Below are positions 10,861 to 22,230 of a DNA stretch of 64,000 nt, in pieces. The stretch's first letter is position 1. The number at the start of each line of letters is the position of its first letter. Source of the DNA: Umbelopsis ramanniana AG (taxonomy: Eukaryota; Mucoromycota; Umbelopsidomycetes; Umbelopsidales; Umbelopsidaceae); contig NW_026252120.1 of assembly GCF_025399195.1 (NCBI RefSeq), positions 124,001 through 188,000 of the forward strand. The letters are read 5' to 3'. Under the pieces are notes generated by a model. It did not search any database. It was not told the origin of the DNA and was given only the letters and a program-made list of their open reading frames with translations. Made by a program: the position numbers and the translations under genes.

Positions 10861-13800
10861 TCATATGGGGGTTGTAGCTTTCCAGATGTAAACGCGGTTG
10901 GACGCATCGACACTGACCAAGTATTCCATATTATGCGAGAACGACACGTCTCGAATAACACTGGTGCTTTGAGAATGGCTGAGAGTCTAAAATAAAGGAA
11001 GGGAGGGGTGAGCATGATAGAGGAGCGTACATAGCAACGGCGGGCGATACTTACTCTCTTGGGTGGCTGACGTTCCTTGCTACCATCTGGTAGATCTTTA
11101 CTACGAGTACCGTTGCCAACATCGTATATTTGGATATTTCCTTCACAATCTCCTGATACCACAGCCTTTTCGCCTGTAACAACAATAAGATAAAAATGTG
11201 TGAGCAGTGCTGTTTTTCATTCAACTATTTCCATTCCTCCTTGCTACTTTACCTGCCGCTTCGTAAAGCTTCATGCGCTGACATGAAGCAGGTGACTCCG
11301 GCCATTCATAAGAAGTAAGAATATCAGCGTCTTTACGTGTGCTTTTCACAGGATTCCACATGATGAATTCCTCATCACTTGAAGCCCGGGAAACTAGGAA
11401 ATGAAAACGGGAGGTTAAACTTGGCATAGGACAGGGGGGCTAATGAAAAAAGGGGAGTCCATACTGATGCATTGAAAGACGCTTCTGTCATTCCCAAGTT
11501 TTTCTATCATCAAAATGTCGTCCACATAGGACTCGTGCCATTCTTGAGATACAGGGTATTCTGCCATTGGACTACCGAATTGAACCATGCCTTGTCCTCG
11601 GCGTTTATGGCCCGGTTTAAACTTGATCATGGCGGCCATTTTGGCACTTCGGAGGCGGTTGATGGTGAGCGCACCTAAGCTGTATCGGTACATTTTACCG
11701 GTATCGCATCCGATGAAAAGCCACTTCATATCATTGGTGATGCACAGAGCAGTGGGTATTTCCGGTGTCTTGAGATTGAATCGTGCTAGACATCTGTGAT
11801 AAACCCCCACCCATATATAACGTTAAATTAATACAGCTGCCATCTTATTAAAGGGATGCATAACGAATGCATCATTGACGTACATGCTAGTATCAAGTTT
11901 GCTCTCGGCAGACCCAATATCCCATAATCTGACCGTCATATCGCCACTAGCACCTGTAAATTACAAGTAAAGATGAGCTACATGAGTGTGATATATCGTG
12001 AACCATGTGAATAAGTTGCAGTACGTACTGAGAAGCCAACGCGGTTTCCTTTTAGAAAACATCAATCGGGAGACCTCTTTGCTGTGCCCAAAAAGATATC
12101 GGTAGCATTCTGATTGGGTAGGATTGAAGAGCTTGATAGTACCTAATTCACCAGCCGCTGCTAGAATATTGTATGGCTTTTCTTGTTCCCAAGTGTCCAA
12201 AGACGACAACGTAGTCCAAGCTAAGCAATAGAACTCTTCCTTGTTTTCAACGTGCGAATATCTTTTGATAACTCTGCCTAGCGAGGCATCAATCAACTCG
12301 ACAGTATCACCTCCACAGACGGCGGCAATGTTGGATGAAGCTGGTGAGACGTATAGGGGTGATCAATACTGGATATTCACATAGTTCATATACTGTTTCA
12401 TTTCCTTACTTTGACCAATTCCAGGTTCAAACTCAACCGCCCAAATATCCATGTCCTTAGTACCATCTCTGTTGGGAAAAAGTATTTTGGATGGACCTCG
12501 CAAAATATGAGTGAGTCGATAATTAGATTCTATAGCCAAGTCAATGTTAATTAGTATGGGATTGATGGACCACGCTCTATACACGTCATGTTGGTAAAAA
12601 TTTCACTTTACCAAATATTGGAAAGGATCCAGATGTCTCTGTCTCAAGTATTATGGATGGTAACCTATCGGTGTCTCTGGAAGATTGCTTCTTTCCGGCC
12701 CTTGCTGCCGTCTTATTGATCTTATCTTTGAAACCCAATCCACCAACGTTGCGACGCTTTTCCGTATCGTCCTTGACGAAATATGTCTTGGTGCGGGTAT
12801 CATACATGAGGTTTTCTTCAAACGGACTATCTTCCCTGGCATCTGCTAAGGCCATCTTTTTCGTTTCCGCGTCAACTTCATCTGAGCTCTCAATGTCAGA
12901 TAGAATGAAATCTTCCTCGTTACGAAGAAAAGGTGACTTGGTCATCATGCGAGCCAGTCGTTCCTCGTCATCTCCTTCTTCGTTGTCATCTGTACCAGAG
13001 TCTTCATGATCGTCCTCTGAACTGTCGGTTGTGCTCTCATTGACTGGTGTCTTTGAAAGACGAGGTCTACCACGTGGCCGTTTAACCTCTGTCGGTAAGG
13101 TAGCTGGGACTTTGCGTGGTCGACCCAAAGGACGTTTGGGACCTGGCTCTTTGACAGGATACATGCGCGGTCTTCCAACAGGTGCAGGCGCTCCTGGTAA
13201 TTTTTGAGGATGCTTTCTAGGCCGTCCAATGGGTTTCTTAATTTTCTCTGATTCATCGGATTCTGATGTTCGAACCTTTGGTGGTCTTCCCATGCGCTTC
13301 CTAGGTCGCCCAGATAAAGTGAGTTCTGAATAGTATCGGGATTTTTTGGGTGGTCTTCCAATGGGTTTCTTCTCCACGGCAACAGCATCTTCGGTGTCAG
13401 AAGGTTGAATTTTCGGTGGTCTTCCCATGCGTTTCTTTGGTTTTTCAACTTCATCTGTGTCTGAACCTCTAACCTTTGGTGGTCTCCCTAATTTCTTCTT
13501 AGGTCCGTCACTATGGCTGGCGCTGGTAGTTCCATCTACTCGTTGTTAAAGTCAATTCAATTTAGACGAACGTTATTGACCCTTTCATAGATAATTCATC
13601 ATTACCTTCGTCTTCTACTATAAATCTGGGGAACTTGGTTTTCTTCACTTTTTTTGGTCGACCCCGACGTCTTGGTGCTATCGAGCTATCTGTAGCATCG
13701 TTATTGGATGAGGCTATCATTGTTGAGGTTTTAGTGGCTGCTCAATATCACCGGTAGATCGGTCGTTTGAGGCAGGGAATTTGCCTTTATACGTGGTTTG

Positions 13801-14215
13801 AAATATGGAAAGTTTGCTTACCTTCATATTGAGAACTTTGAGTTATATCGTCTGAATCATGTTGGCCAGAGCGTGGCGTTTCAGCGCTACCGGACGAAGT
13901 GGTACCTCCAAACGCGCTATTACGCTGCTTGGATGCCGACGTAGTTGCAATGTTGACGGCGTTTGCATTTTCGGTGGCTGAAGAGTAGCTAGATTCCTCG
14001 TCAGTGGTTAGCTGCGGATTCTGCGACTGAGATGTAAACGTTTTGAGGATGCGCTGAAAGAAGTTCGTAGGCTCTGTTGACTGCGAAGACTGCTGCTGCT
14101 TGCGAGAAGACCTAGACCTTTTAGTAGGACCGCTAGTTGAAGGAGAAAATGATCTCGTACGTTTTGGATGAGCCATGGTACTTGCTTCTTCACGATCGGA
14201 AACGCGTTGGGCCAT
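10861..14215 (-). CDS. AT-hook array protein with an LRWD1-type WD40 domain
   Basis: Exons read as 14215-13822, 13737-13606, 13535 to about 12612, about 12574-12410, 12340-12029, 11953 to about 11870, about 11790-11465, 11393-11253, 11173-11055 and 10986-10861. An Arg/Ser-rich N-terminus leads to about ten AT-hooks (RRRGRPKKV near 13655, then nine GRPPK/GRPRK cores between 13050 and 13490) and an acidic stretch. A WD40 domain follows: DIWAVEFEP, NIAAVCGGDTVELIDASLG, EEFYCLAWTTL, ILAAAGELGTIKLFNP, SASGDMTVRLWDIG and CEGNIQIYD. The FEP...GG.TV...IDA..G...EEF..LAWT pattern matches the WD domain of LRWD1/ORCA, the ORC-associated heterochromatin protein, but no leucine-rich repeats are present. 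I infer a chromatin role. Two joins are unsettled (near 12575-12611 and 11790-11870). Confidence 0.82.
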
Positions 14216-14446
14216 GACAGTCGCAGTATAGCACGGACTAAAAAAAAAAATTCACAGGGTGGGGCATAACAGGAACAGCTGCTGTTTCGCTCATAAAAAC
14301 GCGTTCATGTTTCAATCAGAATTTTTTTTTTATCTTTTTAGTTTTGGATAAGAGAGAAGAGAAAGAACAAGCAAATGAAATAAGATAAAGGAAAACGTCA
14401 ACAGTAACAGAAAAAGCAACTACAAGAGCTTATATAATAATTGGTT

Positions 14447-16465
14447 TTAAAGGTTATCGGCGGCTTCCATTTTACCCATGCGGAAGGACATATTCATAAC
14501 GCCTTTCCCAAGTTCTGTGGTAGGTGTATCGCCGGGATTACCATAGTCCTGATTGCTACCGGCTGAAGGCGGTTGTTGGTAGTCTACCTCACCTTGTTGC
14601 CAGTCACCATATGGTTGTTGTTGTTGTTGTTGTTGGTAATTGGATAAGTGGTTAGAGGGGGGAATATCAATTTTCATTTGGTATTTGCTAAGACTGGCTC
14701 CGCCAGATCTAGGTTCAAAAGCTGATGGAGGATACTGCGGTGGAGGTAGGTGCGGACCTGCGCTACTAGGTGTGGTCGGGTACGAAGGTGCATAGTACGG
14801 AGCCGAGGCGCTATCAGCTCGATGACGGTTCCAGCTGTCAGTGGCTGTATGAATATTCAGACCAAGCGGTGGATGCGAACTTTGATGTGCGTGCTGTGAA
14901 TGATACATAGCTTCGCTGTGGTGCATGTTCGGATCAGGAGAGTGAACATCAACTCCACCTGGAGAATGAAATACAGGGGAATGGTGTTGTTCGTCAGGAG
15001 AAGCCATGTCTAGCGAGTGCTGAGGGTATCTTGGCATCATCATCGGCATGCCATCCGATCGCACAGGAGGCGAAACCAAAGCTCCGTAATGGTAAGGATA
15101 AGGGCTAGGATAAGGTGAATAGCTTGTCCCATATGCTTCCTGAGCACCTGGGCTCATTGGATGACGAGGATGCTGGGACGTAACAAAGCGTTCATCGTTG
15201 GAGTCTCCGTTAGAATGTCTAGAAAGGTTGTCGGAGTAATGGCCAGGGCTACGACCACGTACAACCAAGGGTGCGGTATGACATGTAGCTATCTTGTAGC
15301 GCTGATTGTTCTGACATTGCGCAAGTAACTCCACAACGATTTCATAATATTGCTGTGCAGCTCGTCTTTTGCCGTTATTGGCAGTAGCCGTCTTAAATTG
15401 TAAGCGCTCAAACGTCACAAGTGAAGTGAGCTGAACTTGATGATTTGGTGGATTGATACCGCCGCCTGGACCCAAATGACCGCCAGGACGAATGGGCTTT
15501 GGAGCAGGAACGATCTGGGGACCTTTATCACGCTTAGGGGTATGCTGAACAATATCAATTCGCTTATCGATGTCTGCCACTCTTGCACCGATTCCAAACA
15601 TAAACTGCTGCACGGGAACAAAGCCATTTTCGGTTTTGATGCAGCATGGCAAATCAGGCTGTTCAATATACCCCATATCTTGAACGATATCGAAAGCACC
15701 ACTGATTTGGAAATAGTTGCGGCGATAGCAGGTCCAATCATTATCGGCTAAAAAGAAACCTCGGTCGATTCTGCAGTTAAGATGAACTTGAAGTCTGCGT
15801 TTCAAAAGGAATAAGTAATATGAAAATTTAGTGTTTGCTATCCACCTTTTGAATTCCTACCCAGCTGATCTGTCCATAGTCCAAAGCTCAACGAGTTGCT
15901 TTGTAGGCGTAAATAACGGACCTCCCTTGACGGACATTCCATGGTCAGCTCTTCGAGACCTTCTTCCAGACATGATGGATGACATTGAGGAAGAACGTGA
16001 AGAAGCGCTCGGGCGTCGTGAGCTATCTCCATCATCGGCAATTGGAGAGGTAGGTTGGCTCAAAGTTTCGGAATGAATGGGAGACATGTCTTCAGGACGT
16101 GGAGTACCCGGCTGGGACATTGACGCTAGATGTCTAAAATAAAAGAAAAGCGTTTATGTTATTAAAATGCTGAGAGACACTCCGGCCAAAATTAGCAAAA
16201 AATCATTTACCCTGGATAGCCGGTGTCGGGCTTATGTTCATGGTGCCTGAGCGAGCGGGGAGCACTGGAGTTAGCATGAAATATTTTCTCGAGGCAATTT
16301 AGTGCTCAAAAATAGCGAAAATAACCCTCACATTGCATTGGAGTGAGCGACGTTAGGATATGGAGTATATGTTTGATAATAAGAGTCGCTCATCTCGGGC
16401 CGATTGGGTTGATTTTGGCTATGGTCATGCATTGACCATTTGTCATCTTCCATGGTGGATTGCAT
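14447..16465 (-). CDS. NDT80/PhoG-like DNA-binding transcription factor
   Basis: Four exons (16465-16332, 16246-16211, 16133-15861, 15794-14447) give 596 residues. The N-terminal 147 residues are Ser/Pro-rich (MSQPGTPRPED). The NDT80 DNA-binding fold starts at exon 4: QVHLNCRIDRGFFLADNDW and CYRRNYFQ, then PVQQFMFGIGARV, TSLVTFERLQFKTATANNGK and finally VVRGRSPGHYSDN. The last is the family's signature. The C-terminus is low complexity, rich in Pro, His, Tyr and Ser, with a seven-Gln run. In ascomycetes this family controls meiosis (Ndt80), heterokaryon incompatibility (Vib-1) and phosphate or protease response (PhoG/XprG), so the target pathway here cannot be read from sequence. There is a 285-base gap to the upstream SMAP gene. 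The start is the first ATG of the exon; a second ATG lies four codons in. Confidence 0.93.
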
Positions 16466-16750
16466 CTTCTTGTTTGCTGATAAAGTATAAAGGAAGGACT
16501 TGGCAAACAAGGGAAGCTGAATAAATGAAAGAAAGGAAGGTAGAAAGACAAAAACAAAACTACAGCAAAGTAGAAAGGAAAACGGCCAAATAAAATACGT
16601 TGGCTGTACCCAGAACAGCAATATATCCACAAGGTTGAAGAGGCGCCCATCCGCAATATAAAAAAATATGGAAACATCAGGCGTCGAAACGAACTTGGCT
16701 ACCCGCCTTTATTTTTTCCTCTATCTTACATGCACTTGGATTTAAGCACG

Positions 16751-17516
16751 TCATGACCATCCAAGTCCACCTCGTTTACCTCCAAACTGCTGCTTTCGCA
16801 TCTTGAGTCCATCCTGGAACTGCTTTTCAAGGTCTTGATTCATTCTCTGCTTAAATCCAGCATCGATTGCGCTATGACTGCTTTGAGATGAATCACCTAA
16901 TCCAGCGTGTGGGGTGGGAGCTGCATCATTGCCAGCTTTCTTTGCGCCCAACAACCTTAAAAATTTGTTCTTCTGGGCATCGTCACCGCCAAACGATGCT
17001 TTAGACCAATCGTTCCATCGACCAGACTCCTCAGCGACTTCTGCCGCGGAAGGCGACTTAAAGCGGAAAGAGGTCATTCACCTATTTCGTAATGATTTTA
17101 TAATACAATATAGTTACCCACTTTGACCTCAGTGCCCAGCTTCTTAACTGGCATGGACTCGCTTTCATCGTCGGATTCATGTTTTCGCTTTTTCTCTTTC
17201 TTGTCTATGGTCAAACGCACTTCAATTAGCTTCGTGTTGAAGTTGTTAGCATCCAATATGATCTTAACGCACCTTTGCTAACTTTCTCCTTCTTTGCTAC
17301 TTTGTCTTTCTTTTCCTTCTTGTCCTTTTTATCCTTTTTGTCCTTCTTTTTTTTCTCCTGCTTGAATGCGGACATTTAGTCATACCAGCCATGAACAGAC
17401 GCATTCAACGACATGCACGCAACTGAATTTACCTTGACTTCAACCTCTTCTGGAGACTCTACTGCCTTCTTTTCCTTCTTTTCTTTCTTTTCTTTCTTCT
17501 TTTCAGAATGACCCAT
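16751..17516 (-). CDS. Lysine-rich nuclear protein with C-terminal SMAP domain
   Basis: Four exons (17516-17433, 17357-17273, 17204-17122, 17056-16751) join to 185 residues. The first half is almost entirely Lys/Glu/Asp (runs such as KKKEKKEKKEKK), typical of nucleolar proteins. The second half, from about residue 85, contains WNDWSKASFGGDDAQKNKF and LRLLGAKK, the core of the SMAP (small acidic protein-like) domain found at the C-terminus of KNOP1/SMAP proteins, and ends GGKRGGLGWS. For the last intron I chose donor GTGGGT and acceptor TTTAAG, because the alternative ATAG acceptor leads to an immediate stop. No enzymatic activity is expected. Role unknown; nucleolar location is inferred from composition. 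Confidence 0.78.
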
Positions 17517-17675
17517 AGTGTTTTTTAAAAAAAAAAGACAAGCAAGTGAAGCACAGTTTTTTTTTTAATGAGGCAGGCAGAATAAATTTTCCCAAAAAAA
17601 AAAAGCAAGTCCTTTGCAGGTACAGAGAAACGTGAAAATTCATATAATGGTGGTGGGGAGGGGTTGGTATTTGCT

Positions 17676-18062
17676 CTACAATTCAGCGTTTCTATTCTTT
17701 TCTAACGCAAGAACATCATCCTTCTTGTTCAAGGCTGCAAGCTCCTTTTCTGTCACACTTTTGTAAGTTGCGGTAGCGCTAGCTGGAACTGAACCACGTA
17801 AGCCCAATGCCGTCACTGAGGAAGCTCGAGAAAGCCCAAACCAACCAAACCGGAAAGCCAGTTCGTTTGCCGCAATCTCACCGAAGCCAAGCATGACTCC
17901 GTTAATGAAGGGTAGGATAAAGTTGATAGCTGTGGACTTCAAGACGAATATTAAAGTGGGATGTCGCCACCAAGGTTCGCGTCGAACAACAATAGTTTGA
18001 GATTTATAGCCTTCGTCATCGAGCTCACTTGCCGTAACGGCCATTTCGGTAATATTGGCCAT
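17676..18062 (-). CDS. MIM1: Mitochondrial outer membrane insertase subunit Mim1 (TOM13 family)
   Basis: A single-exon 128-residue protein. Residues ~35-65 contain the family core LKSTAINFILPFINGVMLGF followed by GEIAANELAFRFGW, a transmembrane helix with the small-residue GxxxG-like face typical of Mim1. Flanking regions are hydrophilic, and the C-terminus is charged (KKDDVLALEKNRNAEL). Mim1 forms the MIM complex that inserts alpha-helical proteins into the mitochondrial outer membrane and helps TOM assembly. The C-terminal tail is longer than the minimal family domain. It is divergently transcribed from OST5 with only 170 bases between the two ATGs, so the promoter is probably shared. The call rests on the conserved core; overall length fits the family. 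Confidence 0.85.
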   Translation of the reverse strand: MANITEMAVTASELDDEGYKSQTIVVRREPWWRHPTLIFVLKSTAINFILPFINGVMLGFGEIAANELAFRFGWFGLSRASSVTALGLRGSVPASATATYKSVTEKELAALNKKDDVLALEKNRNAEL

Positions 18063-18232
18063 TGGATTGCGAACAGAACAAGGAATGAAGAGAGATGCAA
18101 CAAATGTTAGCCTTTGGTTGGAGTCACGGGATACACAAGGAAACCACGCACTGGGCGGCGCGCCTGAAAAATTCCAAACCTTGGCTTGACTTCACTGGCT
18201 GGCTGCATTTCAATTCCTTTGCACTTCTACTC
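18063..18232. promoter_or_regulatory. Compact bidirectional promoter between MIM1 and OST5
   Basis: Only 170 bases separate the two divergent ATGs, so both basal promoters must lie here or within the neighbouring transcripts. No clear TATA box is visible. A GCGCC-containing GC-rich patch (GGGCGGCGCGCC, about 18151-18162) sits near the centre, in contrast to the AT-rich surroundings, and is a candidate shared activator site. Confidence 0.4.
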
Positions 18233-18592
18233 ATGTCGGCTCTGGTAAGCTCAATGCCCCTGGACTCTATTGATGTGCTAGCAACTAACGACACTTGATC
18301 TAGGACCTTTGGAAGGAGGGTTCTCCTGTAAGCGCGCCCATGCCCCCAAGCTTGTTCCCACTTGTCGCCTACATCACTGTCTCCATTGGTCTCGTTGCCA
18401 CCGGAGCCTTTGCGGTGTAAGTGATTGAAGCATAGATGCAATCGTTACTTGCTCATACACGTTACTGATCTCTTCTATAGTCAAAAGCGAAATACACCTA
18501 TTATGGAGCAGCTCTCACTCGCCATGCCTGCATCTATCATGCTCGGTGTCGGAACCGTTTTCACTTTCGTCTCGGTCGGCTTATACGTCTAA
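18233..18592 (+). CDS. OST5: Oligosaccharyltransferase subunit Ost5/TMEM258
   Basis: Three exons (18233-18244, 18304-18416, 18481-18592) give 78 residues, the size of human TMEM258 (79). The first exon carries only four codons (MSAL). The protein reads MSALDLWKEGSPVSAPMPPS, then a first membrane helix (LFPLVAYITVSIGLVATGAF), a short loop KRNTPIMEQLSLA, and a second helix (SIMLGVGTVFTFVSVGLYV). The SPV start, the two-helix plan and the terminal VGLYV match WVGIYV of TMEM258. It is a structural subunit of the ER N-glycosylation complex. All introns have GT...AG ends and keep frame. The tiny first exon makes this gene easy to miss. Confidence 0.9.
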
Positions 18593-18725
18593 ATGTCACC
18601 AACTCTTGTGCAATAAAAAAACTGAATACAGCATTTTCTTTATGTGATTATCTTTATTACACGAGTATTTGGAGATGACAATCGTCTTTGTTGGACATTA
18701 TTGTTTCGATTTTTACAAGTTTAAT

Positions 18726-21019
18726 TTACATTGATCCAAATTCTTTTTGGAACAGATTTTGATCAGTCCAGAAAAGAGAGAACCGACGCTTCTTTTCGGC
18801 TAGTTCAGCAGAGGTTGCCGTTTCCTATAAGAGATTTTAGTGTGAAGTGAAAATTATTGAGAGTTAGGTACCAACAGTCCATGATATGTTTCGATTCAGG
18901 CACATTGTGCTTTTTTACCTTTTGGAAGTGCTGTATCTCATTTTGTAGATCATTTACGAAGTTTTCCAACTGTTCGTGTAGCTGTAATGTTTCCTATGTT
19001 CCACCAACTTGTGTTAACTTTCGCATATCACGTAAAGCAATATCCGTGCTCTATATCATACCTCTGATATGTGCGTAACTGATTCCTGATCCTTGATATA
19101 CACTTCGCTGAATTTTTCCATCATTTCTAATGCATTTTCGCTGCAAGGTTGTTCCAGGTTAATCTCGAATGTATGCATGTCAATAGCTTATCTGAAAAAC
19201 CATTATACCTTTCAAGCATCATTTCGTTTATCTCTGCCATGGATGATTCCGTTCGGTCGTTGGCTCCTTCAATTTCGTTCTTCAACCTCTCCAAATGCTC
19301 TATTGCTGGTATGTCTTCATGATGAGGGTCCATAACTTCATCGAGCATATCGTCTGCATCCTCTTCAATTGAAGTCAGAGTTATGAATGCATCAGAAAAC
19401 AAATGGAGTGAGGTTGTCTTACTTATTTGCATGCTAAGAATTTGTTTGAAGCTGTTGAGGAAGCTCTCTTCTTCGTCGTTAGAATCAATGTATCTGTCAC
19501 ACTGTGAAAGTGGCATAAGCGAAACGATTGAATTAGTAGCACCATGGTATGCATTGCTTACCAGCGAAGGATCCATTTGATGAGCAAGCTCTTCAACATC
19601 CAACAAAAACGCTCGTTGATGGTCTGTTCTTTCATTCAGTAGCTCCTCTTCAACTTCTAAAATGTACAATAACAATTGATTGGCGGCGGATTGCTCCATC
19701 AAAAGTTTGATAATCTGCACAGCCAGCATGTGAGCAACAGCGTAACCACATGTTGCAAAATTAACACATACCTTATCATAAGCTTCCACGTTGGCGCTAG
19801 TTGCAGTATCAGACCTCTTTCCTTGCGCTTTCGTAGCTGCTTTCAGACAGAAATCCGCGGCATCTGATATGCATGGCGAAAGTTTATCGCTGTCCAGCCG
19901 CGCTATAGCCTGTCGATCTTTTTTGATGATATCTTCATAGTCCTTTATGGATGACCTACATAAAATTTCAGCATTACATTTTTAAATTCACACGTACGGT
20001 TGACGTGCCAAAGAAAAAAAACACGTACCTTAGGATTGGCAGTATCTGTGGCAACCCATTCAGCTTTCCCTTTTCCTTTTCTAAAACTTGTACTGCTACT
20101 ATTTGAGATTCCAAGTTAATTTCAGACATGACCAGATCCTTGTGAGATGATTCAATTCTTTCGAAAGCAAATGCATAGTGAGTATGTCAATCTGAAGTCA
20201 AAAATGTGCTTATAAGTAACCTATACCTATGCCGTAATCGTTCCAGTGTTTTGCTTTCGTAATTTTCTATCTGTGAACATAACATCAGCACCTAAGTTTG
20301 ATGCTCCCGGAATAGACCGTGAACTTACCTCGGAGTTATCTGTATTCTTCAATTTCATAACGTTTGCTTCAATACCACCAGATAATCGCTCGTTACTTTG
20401 AAGTAGGCTATACATAGCAGCATCGCACTCGGCTACTCTACGCACTTTTATCTTGGCGTCAGTATCCAATTGAAGTCTGAGATGTCACTGAGTACAATAA
20501 GAATCTCGATGCACTCACCTTTTGGTTCAGTTGCACCCATTGTTGAGGTGGCATCATTGAACAACTCAGTTTGAGCGGTTTTGAGCTGTCTCGTGTAAGT
20601 CACCTCGAATTGTATTATCCAACTACTGTCATCCCTTTACTCACCTTCTCTAATTCCATATGTAATGCCCACCGCTCATGGTCCAAGGTATCAGACTTCT
20701 GAGCCATGGTTATATTCAGCAGATCGAGATCACGCTCAAGTTCTGATATGGATTGCCTGTAATAAGAAGTTCAGTTTTATTTATCAATCCTACATATGTA
20801 TACATAAAAAAACTCTTACACTAGTATCTTGTGTTGCTTCAGCAGTGCTGTTGTGTATGAGGCCTGTCGGTTGGGTTCGCCATGCCTAGAAAAAGTTTAT
20901 GAATGGAGAGTCTCCGAGTGTTGGGTAGGAATGGAGAGAATAACGTACCGATTGTCGGGCTCCTTTATAGAGTCGTTCGGCGGTTCTTTACGCTTAGCAT
21001 GATGCATTTCATTAGCCAT
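18726..21019 (-). CDS. Unidentified coiled-coil protein
   Basis: Many short exons on the minus strand, about 12. The start is MANEMHHAKRKEPPNDS at 21019, the end is FWTDQNLFQKEFGSM with stop at 18726. Most of the sequence is heptad-like: ALLKQHKILVQSISELERDL, ALHMELEKLKTAQTELF, MYSLLQSNERLSGGIEANV, EVEEELLNERTDHQRAFLL and LHEQLENFVNDLQNEIQHF. No catalytic motif, signal peptide or membrane segment is visible. The last exon has a basic EKKRRFSLFW patch. At least one internal join (near 20470-20525) did not resolve to a single frame by eye, so the full chain is approximate. It lies head-to-head with the kinetochore gene NNF1, 135 bases apart, which hints at a cytoskeletal or kinetochore role, but that is only context. 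I do not recognise the family. Confidence 0.68.
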
Positions 21020-21154
21020 GCCTAACATGTAATATTGGTAGCAGCAAATATACTCGGTGTAAAACGCGTTTAGGACTACAGTGGAAAAAAGTCGCGAAAT
21101 TTTCAAAAACTTGGTCGTTACGCGGGCTGCCTTCTCCGCTTCGCTATAATCACA

Positions 21155-22058
21155 ATGGAGCCACCGAAATCCACGACTAATGATCAGAATGGTCTTGGAA
21201 AACGAGCGAAAAAACTCAATATGCTTTTTGAAAAATACATAGAACGAATAATACAGTCTGTCAGGTATGTTGGCATGATCGTATTCGCTCCATTTGCGCA
21301 TTCCACACTGCTCACTGGCCGATCTGCACTTCAGTTACGCCAAATTCGCAATATGCTTCAGCGAACTAGATGAACAGCAACACGAGGCTCTGGTTATGGC
21401 ACATCAACAAGTTTGCGAATATCTTGAAAAATCTATACGGGTAGGTTATGCAGGAAGCACTATGTTTGGGCGGCCAGATTCTAATTGCTTGTTTGTAGGA
21501 GGATTTCCACAGTATATTGGTTGAACGACAGTTGATAGAGAAATTAAACGAACTGGACAAACTAGTGGAGGAAGCAAAACGAAATAATACAGCAGAAGCC
21601 AGGAGGTCGGGAGCAGGGTAAGTGGCCGATCTTTAAAAGGCATCGATTATACGAGGGAAGACTAATATGATCACTTCAAAGGGTTGTTGTTGAACCGGAA
21701 CAAGCATTACGTGCCCGGAGTGTACCTTTAAAGCAAGCGGAAATTGAGCGGTTACGGAAGCAGCATGCTGAGGTATGGAAGCGGTTATAGAATCAAAAAC
21801 ACGAAAAGCAAACTCATTCAATTAATTTGATGCGATTGTAGCTGCAAGGACAAAATCAAGACCTTATGAAAAGCATTGTCAACCAAAGAGATCAATTGGC
21901 GGGACTATGTAATAATGTATCACAATCATTGGGGCAATTTGAGCAGGTAATGCGAACGGTTTATATGGTATGATAGTCAAGAGGTGTACTCATTGCTTAT
22001 ATATCAACAGGCTGTTGAGACCGCTTCGGTCATGGCGGACTCACGTGATCGCACCTGA
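21155..22058 (+). CDS. NNF1: Kinetochore MIND/Mis12-complex subunit Nnf1 (PMF1)
   Basis: Six exons (21155-21264, 21335-21440, 21499-21617, 21682-21772, 21842-21946, 22011-22058) encode 192 residues, close to the family length of about 200. After a basic start the chain is helical. YAKFAICFSELDE, then EYLEKSIREDFHSILVERQL, leads into IEKLNELDKLVEEAKRN, which is the most conserved Nnf1/PMF1 segment. A second coiled coil follows (AEIERLRKQHAE, LMKSIVNQRDQLAGLCNNV). Nnf1 pairs with Mis12/Mtw1 in the head of the MIND complex linking inner kinetochore to Ndc80. All joins keep frame. Alternatives are other small coiled-coil proteins, but the LNELDKLVEEA block argues for Nnf1. Confidence 0.82.
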
Positions 22059-22230
22059 GGTGATCCTAATTGGTAACCACTGCCAAAATTGCGATTGTTT
22101 TCCATAATTTTTTTTTTCTTATTCACTGTCTTTGTAAGCTTAACGTTCTCGCTTCGCTCATACAACCTTCCAGTCCCTCCATTTTTGCTCTTTTATAATA
22201 TCTTCTGTATAACATCTACAAATTACTCGA

